Origin: Nostoc sp. CHAB 5824
GTDB lineage: Bacteria; Cyanobacteriota; Cyanobacteriia; Cyanobacteriales; Nostocaceae
Reading direction: 5' to 3'
DNA length: 64,000 nt
Assembly: GCF_020829665.1 (NCBI RefSeq)
Contig: NZ_JAIVFT010000016.1
Span: 114,531 to 178,530, forward strand
Made by a program: the position numbers and the translations under genes. Below the pieces are notes generated by a model. The model worked only from the letters and a program-made list of their open reading frames with translations. It was not told where the DNA came from and searched no databases. Below, one piece after another: positions 1-8,893 of this stretch (positions are counted from its first letter, which is position 1; every line of letters starts with the position of its first letter).

Positions 1-1420
1 CCGAAGTCCTTTTTATCAGGCATCAATTTGGTACCACGAGCATCCAATGCACCCTTGACACAAATTAAGGTGGTGGTATGCAAACCTAAAGCGATCGCAT
101 GGTGAACCAGGAAATCACCAGGCCCAAATGATACCCAACTCAAGTGCGAGATAATCGCTTCTTTGTGCTGAAGTACACGCTCCAGGACGTTACCTTTGTT
201 TTGCTCTGGGTCATAATCCCGAACCCAGAAGATGCCGGCATGGGCGAATGCACCAATCATCAAGAACCCAGCAATGTATTGGTGATGAGTGTACAGTGCC
301 GCCTGTGTTGTGTAGTCCTTAGCCATGAAGGCGTAAGGAGGCATCGAGTACATGTGCTGTGCCACTAACGACAAGGCAGTACCCAGCGCTGCCAAGTGTA
401 TAGATAACTGGAAGTGCAGCGAGTTGTTATAGGTGTCGTACAGCCCTTGGTGCGGTAAGTTGAACTGACCTTCAGTTTGGATGCCAAAGAATTTTCTGGC
501 GTTAAGCATCTCTTTGATGCTGTGACCAATGCCGAAGTTAGTCCGGTACTGGTGACCAGCGACAATAAAGATAACTGCGATCGCTAAATGGTGATGAGCC
601 ATATCGGTCAGCCATAGCGATTCAGTTTGGGGATGAAAACCACCCAAAAAAGTCAGAATTGCTGTCCCTGCGCCTTGAGATGTGCCAAACAGATGCCCTG
701 CTGTATCAGGATTCTGAGCGTATACACCCCAGTCACCTCTCCAGAAAGGTGCTAAACCTGCTGGGTGAGGCAAAGTTGTTAAAAAATTGTTCCAACCAAC
801 ATGAACACCGCGAGATTCGGGAATGGCAACGTGAACAAGGTGTCCCGCCCAAGCCAGAGAACTAACACCAAACAAACCTGCCAGGTGGTGATTCAGGCGA
901 GGTTCAGCACTCTTGAACCAAGCCAAGCTAGGACGATACTTGGGTTGCAAGTGCAGCCAACCAGCAAACAAAAATAATGCTGCTAACAGTAGAAGAAACA
1001 CTGAACCCTGGTAAAGGTCATTGTTCGTCCGCATCCCAATGGTGTACCACCAGTGGTAGACACCAGAGTAAGCAATGTTAACAGGATGGTTAGCGCCCCC
1101 TTGGGTAAAAGCTTCTATTGCTGGTTTACCAAAATGAGGATCCCAAATCGCGTGGGCGATTGGGCGAATATGCAGAGGATCTTTAATCCATTGTTCAAAG
1201 TTACCTTGCCAGGCTACGTGGAACAGGAGGCTGGATGCCCACAGGAATATGATTGCCACATGACCGAAGTGAGTAGCGAAAATCTTTTGGTAAAGATTTT
1301 CCTCAGTCATGCCATCATGGCTTTCAAAATCATTTCCCATAGCGATCGCATACCAGATCCGACGTGTAGTCGGGTCTGGTATGCGAGATCCTGGTTAAAT
1401 TTAGGATATTTTGTGGCCAT
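1..1420 (-). pseudogene. psaB: psaB-like photosystem I core gene, damaged copy (runs off left edge)
   Basis: The minus strand reads as PsaB from just after the N-terminus to the sequence LMPDKKDFG at the window edge, with the usual membrane-helix sequence and conserved His residues (HHLAGLFG, DMAHHHLAIAV). Two lesions are visible. The expected start ATG (1420-1418, preceded by GAGGAG) opens MATKYPKFNQDLA but then leaves the PsaB frame because of a 2-nt insertion near 1370-1380, and reaches TGA after about 37 codons. The PsaB frame is open from an internal ATG at 1340, but no Shine-Dalgarno precedes it. Around 128-135 the sequence jumps from HLSWVS straight to FGPGDFLVHH, an in-frame loss of about 90 residues covering most of one helix and the following lumenal loop. 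No psaA lies immediately upstream. The Fx-cluster loop would lie outside the window. A misassembly of psaB paralogues is the alternative to a real pseudogene. Confidence 0.85.
1346..1386. repeat. Imperfect inverted repeat at the psaB frameshift
   Basis: Arms of 18 nt (1346-1363 and 1369-1386, containing GCATACCAGA and its complement) differ at one base and enclose a 5-nt loop. The repeat sits exactly where codons 13-16 of psaB are disturbed. One arm is normal psaB coding sequence (the RIWYAIA region). The other looks like a copy of it replacing the expected codons. Confidence 0.8.
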
Positions 1421-1895
1421 GCAATTTAATTACATCTCCTCAAACGCTAATCCCAAGTTGCTAATTCTAGTGAGCCAGCAACTTTTTGCAATTGAATCAG
1501 CACCCTTTCAGCCTTAAATTGGAGGTCAATCTAAATAGCAAAAGCTGGTGAGTATTGAGGGTAAAACAGGCTTAATTCTTGGACTTACATCCTTAGGCGG
1601 TATGATGCAATTCATTTCCATAAAAGTAATAAACTAATTAATGACTACCATTTCCATCTAACTATTGGATGATATTTTTATTAAACGAACTTGTAGTCTT
1701 AAATACAGCCTTCAAGCCGCAAATGTTACTAAATTTTTCATTAGAAAGAGCTTAAAATGTCGTAAAAAAGCGGCAAAGACATATTGATTTTCTTCGCATT
1801 ATTTAACAAAATATTAAGCTCAAGTTTATAAAGAACTTAGTTAGTTGTAATACCAGCAGTTTGTACTTTTTGTGAGGCTGAGTTAGGTGAATTGC
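1421..1895. other. Gene-free stretch upstream of the psaB copy
   Basis: About 475 bp upstream of the damaged psaB, rich in A+T. A ribosome binding site GAGGAG lies just before the psaB ATG. No psaA C-terminus, RNA gene or other coding stretch is recognisable. Promoter elements probably lie here but were not assigned. Confidence 0.6.
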
Positions 1896-2138
1896 TTAAG
1901 GGTTAATAATTCCGTAGTAAATGGCGACAACCAATAATAAAATCGCCAATATAACCAGGGTAAAACCATAGCGAACTCGTGGATCGGGTAAGTCCTGATT
2001 GGTAATTACACTATCGCTTTGTACCTGAGTCATAGGCTCAGATTTCCCAGATTCTTGCGGATTTATATAGTTAGGTGTGTCTTCTGCTACGGGAAGATTA
2101 TTTGCTGTTGTTGTGTTTTGAGTTTCTTGGGATTTCAT
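1896..2138 (-). CDS. Small single-pass membrane protein of unknown function
   Basis: An 80-residue protein. Residues 1-55 are polar and rich in Gln, Asn, Ser and Pro, with no signal peptide. Residues about 58-76 form one hydrophobic helix (FTLVILAILLLVVAIYYG) close to the C-terminus. This is the layout of a tail-anchored protein with a disordered cytoplasmic N-terminus. It stands alone, transcribed toward the psaB copy. No Shine-Dalgarno is obvious before the ATG. I do not recognise a family and infer no function beyond membrane association. Confidence 0.6.
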   Translation of the reverse strand: MKSQETQNTTTANNLPVAEDTPNYINPQESGKSEPMTQVQSDSVITNQDLPDPRVRYGFTLVILAILLLVVAIYYGIINP

Positions 2139-2370
2139 GGGCTTTTTTTGATGTCTTTGTAGCTCCTACACTTTCATAATTTCAAAGATTTACTAACTAC
2201 TACATCGTTCTTGAGAACTACCTTGGCTCAATGTGCGGTTCTCCTAGAAGGTTTACCTGATGTCAAGTTAATTTGTAATTGCGAATACACTCTCCTAGGT
2301 AAATATTGAATGCCAAACTCGATATAATACCGTAGTCACGTTTTTCTCAAACCATAGACATACGCATATA

Positions 2371-2412
2371 AACACAGATGAACCTCATAATTGTCTGTAT
2401 TCATCTGTGGTT
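2371..2412. repeat. Inverted repeat just upstream of the M24-like gene
   Basis: CACAGATGAA (in 2371-2382) pairs with TTCATCTGTG (2400-2409) across a loop of about 17 nt, ending 12 nt before the next start codon. The TTCATCTGTG-type palindrome is a common interspersed sequence in Nostoc genomes (from memory). In a transcript it would form a hairpin in the 5' leader. Confidence 0.6.
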
Positions 2413-2423
2413 ACTAATTTTGT

Positions 2424-3512
2424 ATGAACGAAGAAGTCTCCAAGAAACTAGAGTTAATCAGGCAAACTTTGCGTGAAACCGAAGCGCAAGGCGTGCGTTT
2501 GCGCGGTACAGACTGGTTTGCTTGGGCAACAGGTGGCGCTTCTAACACCGTACTGCTTACTGCTGAAACTGGCGTAGCAGAAGTATTAGTAACTACTGAA
2601 GATGCTTGGGTATTAACGGATGAAATTGAAGCGCAGCGTCTTAAAGATGAAGAACTGCCAGCTAATTTTAAGGTGTATGTCAACCCTTGGGCTGATGCTG
2701 CTGCCCGTGAGTCTTTTGTTCGCGATCTAACTGGCGGCGGAAAAGTAATTAGCGATCGCCCCATCTCCAATTTAGAACAGCCGTTACCCCCATCTCTGCA
2801 ATTACACAAACGGGTAATGATGTCAAGTGAATTAGAACGATATCGCCAAGTTGGGCAAAAAGCTAGTCAGGCAATGACAGAAGTACTCAAAGCCGCCAAG
2901 CCAACTTGGACAGAATATCAGTTAGCGGGTGCGGGTGCAGAGGCATTATGGGCGAAAGGCTTGCATCCGGCGTTGACATTGGTAGCGGGAGATAGGCGTT
3001 TACCGCTATACCGTCATGCTACAGCCACAGGAGAACAGATTGGACGGCAAGCTATGCTGGTATTTTGCGCTAGAGGTTACGGTTTATATGCAAATCTGAC
3101 TCGATTTGTTTGTTTTGGTGCGCTTTCAGACGAACGGGCCGAATTACATTCCCATGTGCGCGAAATAGAAGCAGTAGTTTTGAATTTGTGCCAACCCGGA
3201 ACCACTCTGGACACAGTTTATCGCGCACTAGCTCAGGCTTATGAACAGCATGGATTTCCCAATGCCATCCGCGAACATCACCAGGGAGGAACTACTGGAT
3301 ATTTAGCGCGAGAAATCGTAGCAAATCCAACTACTACTGATACTTTGAAAGAAGGTATTGCTGTCGCTTGGAACCCTAGTTTAGCAGGGGCAAAGGTTGA
3401 AGATACTTTTGTGATTCTCAAGGATGGAAAGTTGGAAAATCTGACTTTTGATCCAAATTTTCCTAGTATTGAGGTAGAAGGAAGGTTACGCCCTGTACCT
3501 TTGTACAATTAA
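2424..3512 (+). CDS. M24 (aminopeptidase P/creatinase-fold) family protein, metal site altered
   Basis: The 362-residue protein has an N-terminal creatinase-like domain (about 1-125) and a C-terminal pita-bread domain (about 130-355), like Xaa-Pro peptidases. In active M24 enzymes the dinuclear metal site uses two Asp, one His and two Glu. Here the strand that normally carries the two Asp reads FCARGYGLYANLTRF, so neither Asp is in place. A His (HHQGGTTGY) and an acidic residue (KVEDTF) remain. Catalysis by the usual mechanism is therefore doubtful, and it may be a non-peptidase member of the fold. It ends 5 nt before galK, so the two are probably co-transcribed. The ATG at 2424 is the first in frame. 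Confidence 0.75.
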   Translation: MNEEVSKKLELIRQTLRETEAQGVRLRGTDWFAWATGGASNTVLLTAETGVAEVLVTTEDAWVLTDEIEAQRLKDEELPANFKVYVNPWADAAARESFVRDLTGGGKVISDRPISNLEQPLPPSLQLHKRVMMSSELERYRQVGQKASQAMTEVLKAAKPTWTEYQLAGAGAEALWAKGLHPALTLVAGDRRLPLYRHATATGEQIGRQAMLVFCARGYGLYANLTRFVCFGALSDERAELHSHVREIEAVVLNLCQPGTTLDTVYRALAQAYEQHGFPNAIREHHQGGTTGYLAREIVANPTTTDTLKEGIAVAWNPSLAGAKVEDTFVILKDGKLENLTFDPNFPSIEVEGRLRPVPLYN

Positions 3513-3517
3513 AAATT

Positions 3518-4600
3518 ATGGATTTTCAACAAGTATTCGGTAAACCACCTGAAACTCAAGCCAGTGCGCCAGGAAGAGTAAATTTACTGGGCGAACATAC
3601 TGATTATAATGATGGCTTCGTTCTTCCAACTGCGATTCCTCAAGGTACGACGGTACAGCTAGGTTTTAGTAGCGATAGCCAGCATCACTTTTACTCGGAA
3701 AATTTAAACGAGCAAGTGAGTATTTTAGATATTAATCATACGCCCTCTGGATTTGCCAGTTATATTTTTGGCTGTATTGAGGTTTTGCAAAAAGCAGGCT
3801 ACACAATACCGCCGCTTTGTGTGTATGTCAAATCCTCGGTTCCTATGGGTTCGGGTTTGTCTAGCAGCGCAGCTTTAGAAGTGGCAACACTTCGGGCATT
3901 ACGCCAACTTCTGAACCTTCCCATTAATGATCTTGAAATCGCCCAATTTGCCCAACAAGCAGAAATTCAATATGCTGGCGTGCAATGCGGCATTATGGAT
4001 CAGATGGCTTCTAGTTTGGCTGACACTGAGCATATCTTATTTTTAGATACTCGGACTTTAGAACGCCGGGTGATGCCTTTGCCTGAGAAAGCGGAAATTT
4101 TGGTTATTGATAGCGGTGTACCGCGCACACTTGCAAGTAGCGGTTATAACCAGCGTCGGGCTGAGTGTGAGGAGGCGGCGCGATCGCTCGGAGTGAAAGC
4201 ATTGCGAGATATTACTGATGTTAATGTAATAAAAGCATTAGCCGAACCACTACAGCGTCGTGCCCGTCATGTAGTTACAGAAAATAACCGTGTCTTGGAA
4301 GTATTGCAGGGAGTAACATCTGAGCGCTTTGGCGAATTGATGAACGCTTCCCACGTCAGCTTACGAGATGATTATGAAGTTTCGGTGCCAGCCCTAGATA
4401 CGTTGGTAGAGATTATACAGAAAACAGAAGGGGTATTTGGTGCAAGACTGACGGGTGCAGGCTTTGGGGGGGCAAGTGTAGCTTTGGTTAGATCGGGCCA
4501 GAGCAAAGGTATTGCAACTCATGTCCTTGAACAATACAACCAAGCAGGTTACAACGGACAAATTTTGGTTCCTTCTTTGGGATTAAGTGATGCAGCCTAA
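3518..4600 (+). CDS. galK: Galactokinase
   Basis: Phosphorylates galactose to galactose-1-phosphate with ATP, the first committed step of the Leloir pathway, in the cytoplasm. The galactokinase signature GRVNLLGEHTDYNDG is at residues 19-33. The GHMP-kinase phosphate-binding loop PMGSGLSSSAALE lies near residue 110, and the third GHMP motif GARLTGAGFGGASV near residue 310. The 360-residue length is normal. It starts 5 nt after the M24-like gene. No other gal gene is in the window, so it may serve galactose salvage or polysaccharide precursor recycling; that link is inference. Confidence 0.93.
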   Translation: MDFQQVFGKPPETQASAPGRVNLLGEHTDYNDGFVLPTAIPQGTTVQLGFSSDSQHHFYSENLNEQVSILDINHTPSGFASYIFGCIEVLQKAGYTIPPLCVYVKSSVPMGSGLSSSAALEVATLRALRQLLNLPINDLEIAQFAQQAEIQYAGVQCGIMDQMASSLADTEHILFLDTRTLERRVMPLPEKAEILVIDSGVPRTLASSGYNQRRAECEEAARSLGVKALRDITDVNVIKALAEPLQRRARHVVTENNRVLEVLQGVTSERFGELMNASHVSLRDDYEVSVPALDTLVEIIQKTEGVFGARLTGAGFGGASVALVRSGQSKGIATHVLEQYNQAGYNGQILVPSLGLSDAA

Positions 4601-4700
4601 AGTTGTTTATGGAAATTTTGCCTAATATATTAAAGTAAAAGGTGAATGAAAATATCTATATCGTGCTGTGGATTCAGCAGGCAATACTATCAATATGTAG

Positions 4701-5429
4701 ATGAAGCAAGTGGTTCAGCAAATTAGAGAGCGTCACAAAGTTGAGCTTCAGTCGAATAACACCAAGTATCAGCTTTGGAGATTGGATGATTCTGAATATA
4801 GCAAACTCAGGCAGAATAGCCTTCCAATCAAAGATGATTATATGTTTTATATACAGCTTTGCTTATCAGAATGTGAAAATAAGGATAAGCTAAATTTAGC
4901 AAAATCATTTATAGCATTAACTTGGCTGTTTGGAGACAGCAGTGATTTGTATGATGATTGGAAAGGATCATTTTCCTTCCCTGTTCTATTAGTTGTAGAA
5001 AAGGAAGTAGGTAATTTCTTTTATCTGATGCAAATTTACGACCATCGTGGTTCTGTACAGTTCAGTTTGTATAGAATTTTGGAGAATGAGGTAAATGGTT
5101 TCGATACTCAAATAGTGCGCGAACCATTTGAATTAGAATTCTCTCGCCAGGAAATCAGATATGTTTTGAGTTATTTTTATGGTTATCTAATTGGATATTT
5201 CCAAAGTATAAGACGAATGTATCCGTCTTTATCTTTTCTAAAAAAAGTTGACTCTAACCTCATCCTTTATGGTTGCAAAGATGATAACTATTTTGAGGAA
5301 CAATATGATTCTGAATCAAGGTACGAATCGGCAATTAAAGATTTTGAATCAGTTGAAGTTAATATCTGGAAGCCACAAAGTATAAACACTACCTTGCAGA
5401 GTATTATCATTGAAATAGTCGAAAAATAG
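4701..5429 (+). CDS. Hypothetical protein, 242 residues
   Basis: An acidic, aromatic-rich soluble protein with no signal peptide or clear membrane helix. A central hydrophobic stretch (FSFPVLLVVEKEVGNFFYLM) and a region with many Tyr/Phe (YVLSYFYGYLIGYF) suggest a compact alpha/beta fold. I recognise no family motif. It is more A+T-rich than galK upstream, stands alone between galK and a convergent AllA-like gene, and lacks a clear Shine-Dalgarno. The uninterrupted length and ordinary composition support a real gene. It may be accessory or horizontally acquired. Confidence 0.6.
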   Translation: MKQVVQQIRERHKVELQSNNTKYQLWRLDDSEYSKLRQNSLPIKDDYMFYIQLCLSECENKDKLNLAKSFIALTWLFGDSSDLYDDWKGSFSFPVLLVVEKEVGNFFYLMQIYDHRGSVQFSLYRILENEVNGFDTQIVREPFELEFSRQEIRYVLSYFYGYLIGYFQSIRRMYPSLSFLKKVDSNLILYGCKDDNYFEEQYDSESRYESAIKDFESVEVNIWKPQSINTTLQSIIIEIVEK

Positions 5430-5532
5430 TATATTTAACTCGATTTGGAGCTACGTGAAAATTTTTGCCTACTATTTTAGGGCTTACACACTTTACAAAG
5501 GAATCATCATATTTTATTAAGCCTAATCTCAC

Positions 5533-6027
5533 CTAAATCATCTTAAATTCTAATTGATGACTCTTAAGAAAATCATGGGTGAAATGATCCACCATATTTG
5601 TATCAGCTAATTCCAAATTATAAAAATCCACAGCTTCATGGTCAAAATAAGGCCCAGCGTGCCAAGTACCCTCATGTAGCTTGATAAAACAATTTCCCGG
5701 AATGCGGAAAGCGGCAATCTCTTCTAATGCTGGTTCATTCACATCATTATTAGGAGGACAAACTGCAATCAACCAATCCTTCCCTTCCAAAGAACCCAGA
5801 CATTGAGTGCATTGCACATGGCGAGTAATTTTGTGAAACTTTTGCCCCCTCTTCTCCAACCGCATAATATAAAATCTTGGAATCCCGTTATGCAGGTTTA
5901 ACTGGGCATCTTCCACATCGTAAGCTTTGCCATCAAGACTCGCAAAAATTACCTGTCCATAACGTCGAAAATTTTCAGAACTCACCCATTGTGCTTGCAA
6001 TTGTTGCACTGTCTTTGATGTACTCAT
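5533..6027 (-). CDS. Ureidoglycolate lyase-like (AllA family) protein
   Basis: The 164-residue protein fits the small cupin-like AllA family. Known members cleave ureidoglycolate to glyoxylate and urea at the end of purine (allantoin) breakdown. Supporting features are the central RHVQCTQCLGSLEGKDWLIAV segment, matching the RH-LGTQAF part of AllA, the FRIPGNCFIKL strand and the HEGTWHAGPYF metal- or substrate-site segment. No other allantoin gene is nearby, so the substrate is not confirmed by context. It lies downstream of the sigma factor gene on the same strand with an A+T-rich palindromic gap between them. Confidence 0.75.
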   Translation of the reverse strand: MSTSKTVQQLQAQWVSSENFRRYGQVIFASLDGKAYDVEDAQLNLHNGIPRFYIMRLEKRGQKFHKITRHVQCTQCLGSLEGKDWLIAVCPPNNDVNEPALEEIAAFRIPGNCFIKLHEGTWHAGPYFDHEAVDFYNLELADTNMVDHFTHDFLKSHQLEFKMI

Positions 6028-6079
6028 ATTAAATCTTTGAGATGCTTAGGTTCATTTTCTCCCAAAATAACCAATAATT

Positions 6080-6143
6080 ATCAATTCATAATTCATAGTT
6101 AAAAAATTCAATTATGAATTAGTAATTATAAATTATGAATTAT
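6080..6143. repeat. A+T-rich palindromic repeats between allA-like gene and sigma factor
   Basis: Several copies of AATTATGAAT and its complement ATTCATAATT lie between the two minus-strand genes, just after the sigma factor stop codon. They can form hairpins and may end transcription of the sigma factor gene, but there is no clear T-run, so this is tentative. Confidence 0.45.
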
Positions 6144-7163
6144 TTAGCTAGCTAGATAACTACGTACTTGTTCTTTTTGCCGTCGTAGGAGACTGAGAGC
6201 TTTTTGCTCTATCTGACGCACCCGTTCTCGACTAATACCCATGCGATCGCCAATCTGTGCTAAAGAAAGTTCATATCCATCAGTAAGACCAAAACGCAAG
6301 GTTAATATTTCTCGCTGCTGGGGAGACAGCTTTGCCAACAAGTCTTGTAAATCTTGGTGCAAAGATTCTTCAACAGCATAGTCTTCAGGAGAAGGGCCAT
6401 CATCCTCCAGTATGTCCTGCAATTCTGTATCTTGTTGTTCACCAACTCGCGCCTCTAAGGAGAAGGGTTGACGAGCCAAGTATAAACACTCTCGAACTTG
6501 GCTAGGTGTCAAAGATAACGCCTTAGCAATTTCAGCAGTAGTGGGAACGCGGCCTAGCTGTTGAGATAGTTCTCGCTGCACCCGTTTAATTTTGTTCAGT
6601 TTTTCAAAGACGTGGATAGGTAAACGAATTGTACGTCCTTGTTGAGCGATCGCTCGTGTGATTCCTTGACGAATCCACCAGTAAGCGTAGGTAGAAAACT
6701 TATAACCAAGAGCGGGATCAAATTTATCCACCCCTCGCTCTAAACCCAAAGTACCTTCTTGAATTAAATCCATAAATTCCAGGTTGCGGTGCTGGTATTT
6801 CTTTGCCACTGCTACTACTAACCGGAGATTAGCCTGAATCATTTTCTGCTTGGCTTGATGTCCTTGATTTAGCTGTTGCTCTACCACCTCAATACTTAAC
6901 TCCAGTTGATCTGCCCATTCTTGCAGCGTGGGTTCATGTTTTAATTTCACAGCTAATTCTTCTTTAGCAGCTACTAAATTCATCATCTGCTGCACTTGTT
7001 GGGCAAAAATAACCTCTTGTTCACGAGTCAACAAATCTACACGCCCGATCTCTTGCAGATAACTACGCACAATATCATCTGTAGCTCGAGGTTTTTTATC
7101 TGCGACTAAACTTTTTTTCTTCGTTTTTTGAACTTCGGTATGTGGAGATGTTAAGTTGCTCAT
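6144..7163 (-). CDS. Group 2 RNA polymerase sigma factor (RpoD/SigA family)
   Basis: A 339-residue sigma-70-type factor lacking region 1.1, typical of the non-essential group 2 factors (SigB-SigE) of cyanobacteria. Region 1.2 begins near DDIVRSYLQEIGRVDLLT. Regions 2.1-2.4 hold NLRLVVAVAKKY, DLIQEGTLGLERGVDKFD and FSTYAYWWIRQGITRAI. Region 3 follows, and region 4.2 has the helix-turn-helix AQIGDRMGISRERVRQIEQ. It would direct RNA polymerase to promoters under nutrient or stress conditions, but which paralogue this is cannot be told from the sequence alone. The start ATG is preceded by GAGGAGC. The 1.2 kb upstream is largely gene-free and probably carries its control region. Confidence 0.92.
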   Translation of the reverse strand: MSNLTSPHTEVQKTKKKSLVADKKPRATDDIVRSYLQEIGRVDLLTREQEVIFAQQVQQMMNLVAAKEELAVKLKHEPTLQEWADQLELSIEVVEQQLNQGHQAKQKMIQANLRLVVAVAKKYQHRNLEFMDLIQEGTLGLERGVDKFDPALGYKFSTYAYWWIRQGITRAIAQQGRTIRLPIHVFEKLNKIKRVQRELSQQLGRVPTTAEIAKALSLTPSQVRECLYLARQPFSLEARVGEQQDTELQDILEDDGPSPEDYAVEESLHQDLQDLLAKLSPQQREILTLRFGLTDGYELSLAQIGDRMGISRERVRQIEQKALSLLRRQKEQVRSYLAS

Positions 7164-8392
7164 GGTTATTTGCTCCTCTGTAACCTCATCAATTTATTGG
7201 TATCAAGTCTAGATATTCAGACCCATAGCCATTTCAGACTGCTAATCAATGAATTGGCAATACTGAATGAATTCTGGTCTATGATACATTACAAGTCAAT
7301 TCTTGGAGATAATAAACCCAAAATCAACCCACCCCCTAATAGTAACATCATCAGTAGTGACAAATCAATTATCTCAAGTACCATCACCATATCCTTTGAA
7401 TAAATTACACTGCTTTATTAGTGAGATTTGCATATTTTTAAACATAATTGTTATTAATTTTATTTTCTAATACAATTAACCAATAAATTAAATATTGTCT
7501 CAAAAACTATTTTTTTATAACCTAAACAAGACAAGAAAATAATAGCAGTAAATCATTACATTATTTTTATTTAATCTTATGAAAACACAAAATTATAATT
7601 TATTTTTATTGCTACTATTTTGAATATATTTTAAGTTTATTTTTAATGAAAATAAACTTATTAAATATAAAATACACCTTTTTTACCGCTAACTTTTTGC
7701 TAAATAATCCAATCATATCAAGCCAGGTACGTAGAGCGTTAACCATGAAAAAAAGGACTTTTCCAGCTTCCCCTACTTAAAAACAGCTTTCTTAGGAGCA
7801 TTTCAACTGGCGCTACACCAACCGCTACAAAGGAAACAAACAAATCAAATCCTGTTTTTTTCTACTTCCAGCAAGACAACATACCTGCCTTGCTTCTTGA
7901 AATTCCGGTTAAATACCTGTAATTAGGGATTTAAGAAGGCAAAGACGCAGCGATCTATGACAATTGCGGTTGTGTCATACTGCACGCAGACATCTGCATT
8001 AGGTGCGGTATCATTAATATAATTGCGCTTGATGACATTTTCTTGACTAAAAATAGAAATAGTAACAGTGGTCACATTAACACCAAGAATAATACTTGGC
8101 AAGGCAGCAATACCGCCGATCGCAAGTAATTATCCTATTGAACCGAAAAGACTTACGTTTCGGAGTGGTTAATTATTATACAGCATAATTTTAATAACAA
8201 GATTCCCGACTTCTCCAAAAATGCAAAAATCATCTGAAACCCTTAGAGGATATCTTAAAGCTTCCACACTTACTAGTTTTCACCTTAAGTTGACACAAAA
8301 GCACAGTTGTGAATCGATACAGCTGATTGACTTGTTGCAAAGATTTTTGGAAAATGGTACTAAGTTGCAATTTTAACTTAAATTTTCAAGTA
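7164..8392. other. 1.2 kb A+T-rich spacer with decayed coding debris
   Basis: From 7164 to about 7900 the sequence is very A+T-rich without convincing coding. At 7923-8129 a minus-strand coding remnant is visible (listed separately). At 8221-8376 a plus-strand open frame of 51 codons exists, without a Shine-Dalgarno or recognisable motif, so I do not call it. Near 8287-8298 the string TTAAGTTGACAC matches the terminal repeat of the element at 43624-43863, which suggests an old element end. Confidence 0.55.
7923..8129 (-). pseudogene. Remnant of a small exported protein
   Basis: Reading the minus strand from 8129 to the TAA at 7925-7923 gives 68 codons that begin like the core of a signal peptide (LLAIGGIAALPSIILG) and continue as an ordinary polar sequence with two Cys and the ending VFAFLNP. 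An in-frame TAA directly precedes LLAIG and no start codon exists, so the original N-terminus appears lost by a small mutation. The family is not recognised. The call rests on protein-like composition and the signal-peptide-like beginning. Confidence 0.4.
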
Positions 8393-8821
8393 TCACTTTA
8401 TTAGATATTGGTTAAGAAAAGCATTCACCTCATTGGCGCATAGCCCAACATGAACTATCTTTCCTGCTTTTGCGAGAATGTCTAATCCTTGACCATTATT
8501 GCGGGGATCTGGATCAACTATAGATACATATATTTCATATATACGGTGATCTTGAGCAATCGCTAAAGCACATGCAGGTGTGCGTCCATGAAAAGAACAA
8601 GGTTCAAGAGTTACATACATTTTTAAGAATTTGAAAGCTTTGCCTTGAATCTGCTTAAGTGCGTCAGCCTCAGCGTGGTCTTTTCCAGGTGTCTGCGTGT
8701 ACCCTTGAGCTATTATCTCTTGAGCATCTACGATCACGCAGCCTACTGGTGGGTTCGGCAAACATTCCGGCAAAGCTTTTCTGCTTTGAGCTAAAGCAGC
8801 CAACATAAACATTTTATCCAT
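8393..8821 (-). CDS. Stand-alone RibD-type zinc deaminase
   Basis: The 142-residue protein is a single cytidine-deaminase-fold domain. It has NPPVGCVIVD, the zinc/catalytic motif HAEADAL, and EPCSFHGRTPAC supplying the two Cys ligands. This last motif is typical of the diaminohydroxyphosphoribosylaminopyrimidine deaminase half of RibD (riboflavin synthesis step 2). The usual C-terminal reductase domain is absent, as expected if the protein is complete at 142 residues. It could be a split RibD deaminase or a related deaminase of other specificity. The gene stands alone; a small exported-protein gene lies 70 bp further down-coordinate on the same strand. Confidence 0.85.
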   Translation of the reverse strand: MDKMFMLAALAQSRKALPECLPNPPVGCVIVDAQEIIAQGYTQTPGKDHAEADALKQIQGKAFKFLKMYVTLEPCSFHGRTPACALAIAQDHRIYEIYVSIVDPDPRNNGQGLDILAKAGKIVHVGLCANEVNAFLNQYLIK

Positions 8822-8893
8822 GTTTTAGCAGAAATTATCTAGATAAATTACACTGTCAATAATTAGTTATCTCTTGCTAAAAAAGTTTCTATA

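Noticed and set aside
144..865. Plus-strand open frames at 144-368 and 659-865
   Set aside because: Antisense shadows of the psaB copy.
1053..1517. Plus-strand open frame of 154 codons
   Set aside because: It lies opposite the psaB-like coding sequence, which matches PsaB clearly on the minus strand.
7170..7403. 77-codon open frame divergent from the sigma factor gene
   Set aside because: A+T-rich, low-complexity translation and no Shine-Dalgarno; probably leader DNA of the sigma factor gene.
8221..8376. 51-codon open frame (starts MQKSSETLRGYLK)
   Set aside because: No ribosome binding site or motif; it contains what looks like an old element end, so chance openness is likely.
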